Notes under the pieces: model-generated
What the model saw: the letters and a program-made list of their open reading frames with translations, nothing else
Told to the model about the DNA's origin: nothing
Database searches by the model: none
Assembly (NCBI GenBank): GCA_028703945.1
Contig: JAQVLW010000021.1
Coordinates: forward strand, 1 to 37,386
DNA length: 37,386 bases
DNA from: Aliarcobacter sp.
GTDB taxonomy: Bacteria > Campylobacterota > Campylobacteria > Campylobacterales > Arcobacteraceae
Reading direction: 5' to 3'
Part shown: positions 1-7,382 of the stretch, one piece after another
Layout of the letters: each line of letters opens with the position of its first letter
Position numbering within the stretch: the stretch's first letter is position 1
Position numbers and translations under genes: made by a program

Positions 1-441
1 GAAACAAAAACAAGATATGATTCTTATATCCTTGATGCTTACACTTTAAAAGCTGATAATATACATTTAGAATATATTCATACAGATAATGATATTTCTT
101 GGAATGCTCAGGCTTTATCTTTTTTCAAAGATTTGTTAAAAGAAAGCATAAATGCTTATTCTATGGATTTATTAGAAAAAAAAGAGTTTAGACATTATGA
201 GTTTTTAGTTTATAAAATAGATGAAAAATATATTTTAAATGTTATTTATATTTATGAGATAAATAAAGAAGTTTTTATTGTGGATCAAAAAGGTAATCTT
301 TATGAGAATTTATTGAAAAATTTTGATAAAAATTATGTTTATAAATTTGAAAAAAATAAAACTGATTTTATAGACTTAAACTTTAGTTTAGTAAAAAATA
401 ATGCTATGAAGAGCTATTTTGCTCTTCATAGTGGGGATTAA
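1..441 (+). CDS. Hypothetical protein, 3' end (5' end outside window)
   Basis: The frame is open from the first base, so this is the C-terminal 146 residues of a gene that begins upstream. A TTG at 133 is only an internal leucine codon: the 44 codons before it read as normal protein. The visible part is acidic and lysine-rich, with beta-like stretches around KYILNVIYIYEI and KEVFIVDQKGNLYE. I recognise no family, and no membrane segment or catalytic motif is visible. It converges on the DUF4197 gene. A strong hairpin that can end transcription from both sides overlaps its last codons. Confidence 0.6.
   Translation, partial: ETKTRYDSYILDAYTLKADNIHLEYIHTDNDISWNAQALSFFKDLLKESINAYSMDLLEKKEFRHYEFLVYKIDEKYILNVIYIYEINKEVFIVDQKGNLYENLLKNFDKNYVYKFEKNKTDFIDLNFSLVKNNAMKSYFALHSGD
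404..431. terminator. Bidirectional hairpin terminator
   Basis: An 11-bp perfect stem (CTATGAAGAGC / GCTCTTCATAG) with a 6-nt loop lies at the end of the first gene. Read on the minus strand it is followed by an ATTATTTTTT run, a good intrinsic terminator for the DUF4197 gene. On the plus strand the following sequence is A/T-rich with short T runs. Confidence 0.65.
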
Positions 442-452
442 TAAAAAGATTT

Positions 453-1283
453 TTATTTACCAAATACTTGTTTTAAAATTGAACTTGTTTGTTCGACCGG
501 ATTTGTTCTAATTGCTGATTCTTTTTGAGCAATCATTGTAAATAATCCTTCAATTGCTTTGTTTGTAACAAACTCATCTAAGCTTTCATTTGAGTTTCCA
601 GGAACATAAGAATCCACTCCAAAACTCTTTGCCATCCCCATAACAGCACTATTATCAACTAATCCTTTTGCACTTGATTTATAGATATTATTAACTGTTT
701 CATAATAACCTGCTACTTGATTTTCTTTCATTGTTTCTTGAATAATTGGTGCAATTGATTTTTTTAGTGATTCAGTTGTATTTGTTTTAAAATATTCTGT
801 TGCTGCATTATTCCCACCACCTAGAATTTTTTGAGCATCAGTTACGCTCATTTTATCAATTGCTGAGATAAAAATTTCTGCTGTTTTTGGAGCTGCTTTT
901 GAAGCTGCTGCATTCATTGAATTTATTAAATCATCAGCCATTTTATCACCACCTGCGGTTCTTATTAAACTTTCAGCCTTTGATAAATTATTTGGAAGTG
1001 GAATTTTTACTGCTTTATTATTTAAATAACCGTTATTGCTTCCAAGTTGTGTAGTTGCATAAGTAACACCTGATTTTAAAGCTTCCTTTAGTCCATTTGA
1101 AACAGTTGCATTATCAAGATTGCTTTTTGTATTATTAGTTGATGTAGCATTAGTTATTTGTTGTGTAATTCCTGTATCTTTTGAAACTGTATCAACAACA
1201 CTTTTTGTAATGCTTCCTAAATCTAGAGCAAAAGTTAATGTTGAAGTTAAAAGTAATGTTGAAACGAGAAGTGATTTTTTCAT
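453..1283 (-). CDS. DUF4197 domain-containing exported protein
   Basis: A 276-residue protein with a clear Sec signal peptide (MKKSLLVSTLLLTSTLTFA, cleavage probably near residue 19), then a low-complexity Asn/Thr-rich linker and the DUF4197 domain from about residue 60 to the end. Family landmarks seen are VKIPLPNNLSKAESLIRTAG, the AASKAAPKTAEIFISAI helix and the SVTDAQKILGG turn followed by ATEYFKTNTTESL. Length and order match the family, whose function is unknown; the protein is expected in the periplasm. The ATG is preceded by AGGA at good spacing. It is transcribed alone, divergently from the gene at 1365, and ends at the bidirectional hairpin at 404-431. Confidence 0.9.
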   Translation of the reverse strand: MKKSLLVSTLLLTSTLTFALDLGSITKSVVDTVSKDTGITQQITNATSTNNTKSNLDNATVSNGLKEALKSGVTYATTQLGSNNGYLNNKAVKIPLPNNLSKAESLIRTAGGDKMADDLINSMNAAASKAAPKTAEIFISAIDKMSVTDAQKILGGGNNAATEYFKTNTTESLKKSIAPIIQETMKENQVAGYYETVNNIYKSSAKGLVDNSAVMGMAKSFGVDSYVPGNSNESLDEFVTNKAIEGLFTMIAQKESAIRTNPVEQTSSILKQVFGK

Positions 1284-1364
1284 AATTTTTCCTATATGTT
1301 TTGTAATTTTTAGATTTACATTATATAATAGATATTATAGAATAATTGTGAAAAAGGATTCCAA

Positions 1365-1805
1365 ATAGAACTAATCAACGAAATCTCTAATTTTATTTAT
1401 AGTTTTAAAAATAAAATAGTTGAAGCTAATGAAATAGCTACAAAATACGAAGAACAAATTGTTTCTTTTGCTAATGAATTAAAAAATTTGGACTTAGACA
1501 AAGAGTTTGAAGAAAACTTTTTGATTATATTAGGATATTCATATAGACTTGATGATATTTCTCAAAGACTATTTTTTACTTTTTCAGAAGCGGTTTATGC
1601 TATTAATTTAGATAAATTAATGAGAAATAATGATTCATTAAAATTAAATAGTATAGTTTATATTTTAGTTTTGGAATCAATAATAAAAGAGTATAAAACT
1701 AAAGAAATAAATATAGAACAAAAACAAAAAGCACTAGATATTTATAAAAAAATTGAAGAAAAAAAAGCAGCAGAAAATAAAAAGTATCATATGTATCAAT
1801 ATTAG
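1365..1805 (+). CDS. Hypothetical protein upstream of pxpA; apparent ATA start
   Basis: An unknown, largely helical protein, rich in Glu/Lys/Ile, with a charged C-terminal helix (KQKALDIYKKIEEKKAAENKK). The first conventional start is TTG at 1488 (105 residues), but that codon has no Shine-Dalgarno sequence. The frame is open back to 1341 and reads as heptad-like protein. AAGGA at 1354-1358 sits 6 nt before an ATA codon at 1365, which I take as the likely start (146 residues). No ATG, GTG or TTG occurs in frame between the upstream stop at 1338 and 1488. A single-base shift joining the GTG at 1348 is an alternative. It ends 8 nt before pxpA and its stop overlaps the pxpA ribosome site, so the two are probably co-transcribed. 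Confidence 0.6.
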   Translation: MELINEISNFIYSFKNKIVEANEIATKYEEQIVSFANELKNLDLDKEFEENFLIILGYSYRLDDISQRLFFTFSEAVYAINLDKLMRNNDSLKLNSIVYILVLESIIKEYKTKEINIEQKQKALDIYKKIEEKKAAENKKYHMYQY

Positions 1806-1813
1806 GATAAGTT

Positions 1814-2548
1814 ATGGCTATAAGATTAAATTGCGACATGGGTGAGAGTTTTGGTATTTGGAAAATGGGAAATGATGAGGAAGTCATGCCCTATATTGAT
1901 ATGGCAAATTTAGCTTGTGGTTTTCATGCAAGTGATGCAGTCACAATGAGTAGAACTGTAATTTTAGCAAAGAAATATAATGTAACAATTGGCGCACATC
2001 CTTCATATCATGATTTATTAGGTTTTGGAAGAAGAACGGTTTTATGTTCACTTGAAGAGATAAAATCTATTGTTTTATATCAGTTAGGAGCTTTAAATGC
2101 TTTTTGTAGAGCAAATGGTACAGCTGTTTCTTATGTAAAACCTCATGGTGCTTTGTATAATGATATGATGAGAGATGAAAATATCTTTAAAGCAGTTTTA
2201 AATGCTATTTCATCTTTTAATAAAAATATAAAACTTATGGTTATCTCAGGTCCAAAAAATGAAGAGTATGAATACACAGCAAAACTATATGATATAAAAC
2301 TACTTTTTGAAGTATTTGCAGATAGAAATTACAATGATGATGGATCTTTGGTTTCAAGAATGGAAGAAAATGCAATTATTCATGAAGAATTAGATGTAAT
2401 GGCAAGGGTTTCAAATCTAAAAGAAAAAGGTTTTATTTCAAGTATAAATGGACAAATGTTATTTCTAAAAAGTGATTCTATTTGTGTTCATGGAGATAAT
2501 GAGAAAGCTCTTGATTTTATAAAATTAGTAAAAAAAACTCTTTATTGA
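1814..2548 (+). CDS. pxpA: 5-oxoprolinase subunit A, LamB/YcsF family
   Basis: A 244-residue cytoplasmic protein of the LamB/YcsF family, the PxpA component of the ATP-dependent 5-oxoprolinase that opens pyroglutamate to glutamate. The family signature is intact at the N-terminus: LNCDMGESFG, then LACGFHASD and GAHPSYHDLLGFGRR, with KPHGALYND and ICVHGDN further on. Length is typical. AGGATAAGTT precedes the ATG. PxpA works with PxpB and PxpC; those partners are not adjacent here, so they must lie elsewhere or be missing. The upstream unknown gene appears co-transcribed. A hairpin overlaps the stop codon. Confidence 0.92.
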   Translation: MAIRLNCDMGESFGIWKMGNDEEVMPYIDMANLACGFHASDAVTMSRTVILAKKYNVTIGAHPSYHDLLGFGRRTVLCSLEEIKSIVLYQLGALNAFCRANGTAVSYVKPHGALYNDMMRDENIFKAVLNAISSFNKNIKLMVISGPKNEEYEYTAKLYDIKLLFEVFADRNYNDDGSLVSRMEENAIIHEELDVMARVSNLKEKGFISSINGQMLFLKSDSICVHGDNEKALDFIKLVKKTLY

Positions 2549-2574
2549 TGGGTTGTTCTTACCAATAAGAGTTT
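2535..2574. terminator. Imperfect hairpin between convergent pxpA and GGDEF-like gene
   Basis: Left arm AAACTCTTTATTGATGG pairs with right arm CCAATAAGAGTTT, with small bulges, around a roughly 10-nt loop. A T-rich run (ATATTTTTCTTTTTTT) follows on the plus strand and an A-run precedes it, so it can serve both convergent genes. Confidence 0.55.
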
Positions 2575-3379
2575 ATATTTTTCTTTTTTTACTTAACAAT
2601 CCTTCAAAAATCTCTTTTGAATCTTGATTTATTTTAAATGAACAGATTTTAAATTCATATTTTGCTTTTATAAAAAGCCCTGAGTTACTTTTTAAAGTTG
2701 TATTTGATAATAACTGTTCTAAATTTAAAATAAAATTTATAACATCTTTTTTTTCTTCTGTTAAGTTTTGTATAAAAATTAAAAATTTGTTTTCACTATA
2801 TCGAACCATATCATAGTCGAAATCTTCATCTTTTAGTTTTTGCTTAATAAATTTTGTTGCAAAAATTAGTAAATTATTTGCTAAAAGGTCTCCATATTCA
2901 TTTTGAATATAATTGTAATCAATTACATCAACCAAAATACAAATACCATTTTGTTGAAATAAAGCATTATCATTTAAAAATATTTTATAAATCCACTTTT
3001 TATTAAAAGTATTAGTAATATCATCTACGAAAAGTTTATCATTTAGGTTTTTTACTTCTTTTTCTAAAGTAAGTATTTTTTTGTAAATATCATTTAAAGA
3101 ATCAATGTCATTATTTAATATTGCATCAGCTGCATTTTTTGTATTTTCTTTTAATGCTGCGGCATTTGTTGCAATTAGATTCATATAATTCTCAATTGCC
3201 TGAAAATCTTCAGAAATAAGTTTATTTATTTCATGTTTAAATTTTTCATCATCTAAATCTATTTCTAATTCTTTTGCATGATAATTAAATTTATCAAAAT
3301 AAGTAGAAGGAAGAATAATATTTTTATTTAAAATATCATTTATTGTTAAATCAGTTATCTTTTTTAGTTGTTGTCTCAT
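2573..3379 (-). CDS. Degenerate GGDEF-domain protein
   Basis: About 268 residues. The first 110 are helical and charged. The rest resembles a GGDEF fold with worn motifs: DDITNTFNKKWI stands where D-LTGLPNR is expected, and RYSENKFLIFI where R-GGDEF-I is expected. The GG and catalytic acid are lost, so diguanylate cyclase activity is unlikely; it may bind nucleotide or act as a protein partner. The ATG at 3379 has GGAG 6 nt upstream, so I prefer it to the TTG four codons earlier. The start lies inside the end of the EAL gene (29-nt overlap, other frame), which implies translational coupling and a joint function. Confidence 0.75.
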   Translation of the reverse strand: MRQQLKKITDLTINDILNKNIILPSTYFDKFNYHAKELEIDLDDEKFKHEINKLISEDFQAIENYMNLIATNAAALKENTKNAADAILNNDIDSLNDIYKKILTLEKEVKNLNDKLFVDDITNTFNKKWIYKIFLNDNALFQQNGICILVDVIDYNYIQNEYGDLLANNLLIFATKFIKQKLKDEDFDYDMVRYSENKFLIFIQNLTEEKKDVINFILNLEQLLSNTTLKSNSGLFIKAKYEFKICSFKINQDSKEIFEGLLSKKRKI

Positions 3380-4598
3380 CTTCTTCTCCAAATAATTCTT
3401 GAATATGCGTTGGTTTTCCTATGTAATAACCTTGAGAATAATCAATTTCTATATTTTTTACATATCTTAAAATTTTTAAATCACTTACAAACTCAGCAAC
3501 TACCTTGATATTTTGTTGTTTAGAGAATAAAACAATACTTTTTATTAGATTTAGATAAATATCTTCATTTATTTTTCTAATTAGTGAACCGTCAATCTTT
3601 ATATAATCAATATTTAAATTTAAAATATTTTCATAATTAGAAAATCCAGTACCAAAATCATCTATTGCAATTTTAACACCAAATTGTTTTACATCATTTA
3701 TAAATTCATTTACAGTATCAAAACTTGAAACTTTTTCACTTTCTAATATCTCTAAAGTTAAATATTCACCAATATTATTACTTTTAATTTTACTAACTAA
3801 AGCTTTTTTAATTTGTGGATTTAAAATATCTGTATAATCAAGATTAATACTAATATGTATCTTATATTTTAGAATATAAACAATTATTTTATCAATCAAG
3901 ATTTCCATAAGTTTATTATAAAGTCTGCATTTTTTTGCCTTATAAATAAAATTATTAGGCATTAACATTCGACCTTCTTTGTCAAATATTCTCATTAAAG
4001 CTTCATATTTAACAATTTTATTTGTTTTATTATCCATAATAGCTTGAAAATATGGCTCAACCAAATTATTTTCTATACTATAATTTAAAACATCTAGAAG
4101 ATTTTCATTCACTGATTCATTTTTATATAAAAATGAATCATAATACATATAGTGAATAAAATTTAATTTTGCATTATATAATGCTTTTTCCGCATAAATT
4201 TTTATATGCTGGTCTTCACTTTTAGCACAACCAATAGTAATATCAATATTTATAGTGCCATAGTTATCTAGAAGTTTAAAGTTATTTGATACGATATTTT
4301 CATAAATAATATTTTTTACAATGACGATTTCTTCAATACTTAAATCATCTAATAAGTAAATTTCAAATACATCAGCATGTGTATTTTTGATATTTATAGA
4401 GATATCTCGTTTTAATTCTTCTATTATAAGTTCTTTTATATTAGTTTTTAAAATAGAATCTAATTGTCTGATTATGAAATCGCCATTTTTAAAATCATAA
4501 ATGGCATTTAAATCTTTCATGTATAAAATATCTACTAAAAAAAGAGTTCTAATATTATTTTTCTTTGAAAAAATGTCTAAAATTTTCTGAAATAACAC
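3351..4598 (-). CDS. c-di-GMP phosphodiesterase: degenerate GGDEF plus intact EAL
   Basis: 415 residues, cytoplasmic, without membrane segments. Residues 1-155 look like a worn GGDEF domain (HADVFEIYLL at the signature position). Residues 165-405 are an EAL domain with its active-site set intact: KYEALMR, the Asn of SINLDYTDI, EILESE, IDDFGTGFSN, DYIKIDGSLI, AEFVSD (family consensus usually AEGVE) and QGYYIGKP. It should hydrolyse c-di-GMP to pGpG. The start is GTG, with AAAGG 7 nt upstream. It is first in a two-gene operon with the degenerate GGDEF gene that overlaps its 3' end. Its domain logic mirrors the larger PAS-GGDEF-EAL protein at 16.6 kb. Confidence 0.9.
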   Translation of the reverse strand: MLFQKILDIFSKKNNIRTLFLVDILYMKDLNAIYDFKNGDFIIRQLDSILKTNIKELIIEELKRDISINIKNTHADVFEIYLLDDLSIEEIVIVKNIIYENIVSNNFKLLDNYGTINIDITIGCAKSEDQHIKIYAEKALYNAKLNFIHYMYYDSFLYKNESVNENLLDVLNYSIENNLVEPYFQAIMDNKTNKIVKYEALMRIFDKEGRMLMPNNFIYKAKKCRLYNKLMEILIDKIIVYILKYKIHISINLDYTDILNPQIKKALVSKIKSNNIGEYLTLEILESEKVSSFDTVNEFINDVKQFGVKIAIDDFGTGFSNYENILNLNIDYIKIDGSLIRKINEDIYLNLIKSIVLFSKQQNIKVVAEFVSDLKILRYVKNIEIDYSQGYYIGKPTHIQELFGEEDETTTKKDN

Positions 4599-4746
4599 TA
4601 GTAAACCTTTCTAAATTTTAAATATGAGTTGGATTATATATTATTTTTCTTTAATTAGTGTGAAAAAATAAATATTTTTACAAAATTTTAGATTTAATCA
4701 AACTTTAGATAAAATCGTGACATTTTATGAATAGGATTATATAAAA

Positions 4747-5379
4747 ATGAAAAAAATAAATATAAAAGATTTAGAACTTAATATTGATATTACACATATT
4801 TTAAATTTATACGCTTCAAAAACTCCAATTATTATTGATGTGGATGGAAATATTTACACAAAACTTGAAGAAGTTGAGAAAAAAGCAATAATTTATAAAA
4901 ATATGGATTTAAAACAAATATCTTCAATGTTGGATGCAAAAGCAATAGCATCTGCACTTTTTGCTGACTATAAACCAAATATTTTAGGAACAATTTGCAA
5001 AATAAAACCAGTTTCAAATTGGCAAAATATTATAGAAATGAATAAAACAAATATGCTTTATTTTGATCACCAAAGTGATGGAGTTGAGTTATTTGAAGAT
5101 AAAGAGCTTGAGGATTATGGTTGGAATGCAAGTGCTTTGGATATAAATTATAGAGAAATTACTGAATTTATCGAAGAATTTTGTGAGGGAGTTTTACTTT
5201 GTTATGACAATGAAATCCAATTTAGTGGATTTATAATTGTTGATGATGTTAATGATGTAAAAATAAAAGTAAAAGAATACATTATAAATAAAACAAAAGA
5301 AAATATCAAAGAACAAACAATTGATGTAGAAGATGATGATGTTATTGAAGCATTAGAATTTTTTGGAATAAAGGCATAA
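4747..5379 (+). CDS. Conserved hypothetical protein upstream of dedA
   Basis: 210 residues, acidic, predicted soluble, with no signal peptide or membrane segment. I do not recognise the family. Visible features are an N-terminal segment PIIIDVDGNIYTKLEEVEKKA, a central aromatic stretch NMLYFDHQSDGVELFED, and an acidic tail VEDDDVIEALEFFGIKA. The ATG follows AGGA at a long spacing (10 nt), and a GATAAAAT -10-like element lies about 45 nt upstream. It ends 3 nt before the DedA gene, so the two form an operon. Confidence 0.7.
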   Translation: MKKINIKDLELNIDITHILNLYASKTPIIIDVDGNIYTKLEEVEKKAIIYKNMDLKQISSMLDAKAIASALFADYKPNILGTICKIKPVSNWQNIIEMNKTNMLYFDHQSDGVELFEDKELEDYGWNASALDINYREITEFIEEFCEGVLLCYDNEIQFSGFIIVDDVNDVKIKVKEYIINKTKENIKEQTIDVEDDDVIEALEFFGIKA

Positions 5380-5382
5380 TTT

Positions 5383-5922
5383 ATGGAAGATTTTATTAGA
5401 GATTGGGGATATATAGCTCTATTTTTATACTCATTTGGTGGAGGTTTTATAGGTCTTGCAATTGCTAGTGTTTTATCATATTCTGGTGATTTAAATATTT
5501 ATATTTGTGTATTGACAGCAGCTGTTTCAAACTTTATCGGTGGTCAATTTTTATTCTTTCTTGCTAGAAAAAATAAAAATTATGCAAAAGATATGATGAA
5601 AAAATATGGTAGAAAAATTGCCCTTGCTCATCTTTTGATGAAAAAATATGGCTCTTTTGTAATTTTTGTACAAAAATATATCTATGGAATAAAAACTTTA
5701 GTTCCGCTTGCAATGGGAATTACAAAATATTCAGCTATAAAATTCTCAATTTTTAATGCATTAGCAGCCGTTTTATGGGCTTGTGTTATTGGATATGCAA
5801 GTTTTACAGCAGGGGAATATATATTGAGTCTAGGTGAAGATTTTAAATATGTTGGCTTATTTACAGTTGTTATGATTATTTTAGTTATTTCTTATGTTTT
5901 TAAAAAAATAGAAAAAAAATAG
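5383..5922 (+). CDS. DedA family (VTT/SNARE-associated) inner-membrane protein
   Basis: 179 residues. Membrane segments appear at about 10-30 (YIALFLYSFGGGFIGLAIAS), 38-60, 130-150 and 155-175, with the DedA/VTT core FGGGFIGLAIASVLSYSG, a glycine-bearing re-entrant stretch and the Arg-bearing loop RKIALAHLLMKKYGSFVIFVQKYIYGIKTLVPLAMG. The family is linked to membrane-lipid scrambling and membrane homeostasis (family knowledge). It is somewhat shorter than E. coli DedA proteins but complete in layout. It is translated from an ATG 3 nt after the previous gene and probably shares its promoter. Confidence 0.85.
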   Translation: MEDFIRDWGYIALFLYSFGGGFIGLAIASVLSYSGDLNIYICVLTAAVSNFIGGQFLFFLARKNKNYAKDMMKKYGRKIALAHLLMKKYGSFVIFVQKYIYGIKTLVPLAMGITKYSAIKFSIFNALAAVLWACVIGYASFTAGEYILSLGEDFKYVGLFTVVMIILVISYVFKKIEKK

Positions 5923-5938
5923 TAGTTCTCTAATAGTA

Positions 5939-5977
5939 CTTTATAGTTTTGGATATAATATATCAAAAACTATAAAG
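5939..5977 (+). promoter_or_regulatory. 39-nt AT-rich inverted repeat at the dbpA 5' region
   Basis: Two 17-nt arms with one mismatch around a 5-nt loop (left arm CTTTATAGTTTTGGATA, right arm TATCAAAAACTATAAAG). No T-run follows, so it is not a standard terminator for the DedA gene. The right arm ends in AAAG, the first bases of the AAAGGG ribosome site of dbpA. A TATAAT lies in the middle (5954-5959), so this could be an operator over the -10 box, or an RNA hairpin masking the ribosome site if transcription starts upstream. Confidence 0.6.
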
Positions 5978-5985
5978 GGCTTCCC

Positions 5986-7359
5986 ATTTTAATCGAAAAC
6001 TTTTCACAATTAAATCTTCCAAAAGAGTTTCTTACAAACTTAGAAACTTTGGGTTATACAAAATTAACAGCAATCCAACAAAAGAGTTTACCTTTAAGCT
6101 TAGATAATAAAGATTTAATAGCTCAAGCAAAAACAGGTTCTGGAAAAACTGTGGCTTTTTGTATTCCAATAATAAATAAATTAAATATCAAAAACTTTAG
6201 AATTCAATCTTTGATTTTGGCTCCAACAAGAGAATTAGCAAATCAAATAGCTTTAGAAATCAGAAAACTTTCACGACATATTCATAATCTAAAAGTTCTT
6301 ACACTTTGTGGTGGAACTCCTTTTAAACCGCAAGTTTTATCTTTAAGTCACGAAGCACATATAATTGTTGCAACTCCTGGGCGTGTATTAAAACATATTC
6401 AACAAAATAATATTGATTTAGAAAATATTACGACTTTAGTTTTAGATGAAGCTGATAAAATGCTTGATATGGGATTTTATGATGATATTATGGAAATTAT
6501 TGATAGTTTGCCAAAAAATAGACAAACACTTCTTTTTTCAGCAACTTATGAAAAAAATATTGAAAAATTAGCTTCAAATGTTTTATTAAATCCAGTTGTT
6601 GTAAAAGTTGAAAATGAAGAAAAAGTTCATATAAAACAAAAATTTTATTCTGTAGAAGAATCAAATAAAACTACTTTAATTCCAGCACTTATCTCTTCAA
6701 ACAAAGCAAAATCAATTTTAATATTTTGTAATATGAAAATAACTTGTGATAAATTAGCCGATGATTTATATAATTTAGGATTAGATGTTTTAACACTACA
6801 CTCTGACTTAGAGCAAAAACAAAGAGATGAAACTATTATTTTATTTTCAAATAAATCATATCCAATTTTAATAGCAACAGATGTTGCTTCAAGAGGACTT
6901 CATATTGATGATGTGGATTTAGTTATAAATTATGATTTATCTTTAGATGAAAAAATTCATACTCACCGAATCGGAAGAACTGCAAGAGCTGGAAAAGGTG
7001 GAATGGCAATTTCTTTATATACTCATAATGATTTTGATAGAGTTGAACTAATAAAAGATACTTTTAGAGATATAGAAGATGAAAGTATTGATAAAATTGA
7101 AGATGATTTATCTTATAAAATTGATTCAGAATTAAGAACTATTTTTATAAATGGTGGTAAAAAACAAAAATTAAGAGCTGGAGATATTTTAGGTGCATTA
7201 ACAGCTGGAATTGGTTTACATAAAGATGAAATAGGAAAAATTGATATTTTAGATTTTGCTTCTTATGTTGCGATTAGTAAAGAGAAAATTTCTTTTGTTT
7301 TGGAAAAATTATCAAAAGAAAAGATTAAAGGTAAATATTATAGAATCTACGAGAAGTGA
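5986..7359 (+). CDS. dbpA: ATP-dependent RNA helicase DbpA (DEAD-box); apparent ATT start
   Basis: About 457 residues. Helicase motifs in order: Q-motif region GYTKLTAIQQKSLP, AKTGSGKT, PTRELA, TPGR, DEAD, SAT, ATDVASRGLHI and HRIGRTARAGK. A C-terminal DbpA RNA-binding domain (about the last 75 residues) contains RTIFINGGKKQKLRAGDILG. DbpA acts on the 23S rRNA hairpin 92 during large-subunit assembly. The only conventional start, TTG at 6049, would cut off ENFSQLNLPKEFLTNLETLG, the conserved segment before the Q motif. The frame is open back to 5959 with no ATG, GTG or TTG. ATT at 5986 lies 6 nt after AAAGGG and is my preferred start. The inverted repeat at 5939-5977 touches that ribosome site. 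Confidence 0.9.
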   Translation: MLIENFSQLNLPKEFLTNLETLGYTKLTAIQQKSLPLSLDNKDLIAQAKTGSGKTVAFCIPIINKLNIKNFRIQSLILAPTRELANQIALEIRKLSRHIHNLKVLTLCGGTPFKPQVLSLSHEAHIIVATPGRVLKHIQQNNIDLENITTLVLDEADKMLDMGFYDDIMEIIDSLPKNRQTLLFSATYEKNIEKLASNVLLNPVVVKVENEEKVHIKQKFYSVEESNKTTLIPALISSNKAKSILIFCNMKITCDKLADDLYNLGLDVLTLHSDLEQKQRDETIILFSNKSYPILIATDVASRGLHIDDVDLVINYDLSLDEKIHTHRIGRTARAGKGGMAISLYTHNDFDRVELIKDTFRDIEDESIDKIEDDLSYKIDSELRTIFINGGKKQKLRAGDILGALTAGIGLHKDEIGKIDILDFASYVAISKEKISFVLEKLSKEKIKGKYYRIYEK

Positions 7360-7382
7360 CAAAATAAAAAAGGAGATATTAA

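Noticed and set aside
1120..1368. Plus-strand open frame opposite the start of the DUF4197 gene
   Set aside because: Most of it is antisense to a signal peptide and low-complexity coding sequence; no ribosome site.
5939..5977. Intrinsic terminator for the DedA operon
   Set aside because: The hairpin is strong, but no T-run follows and its arm reaches the next gene's ribosome site, so a regulatory role is more likely.
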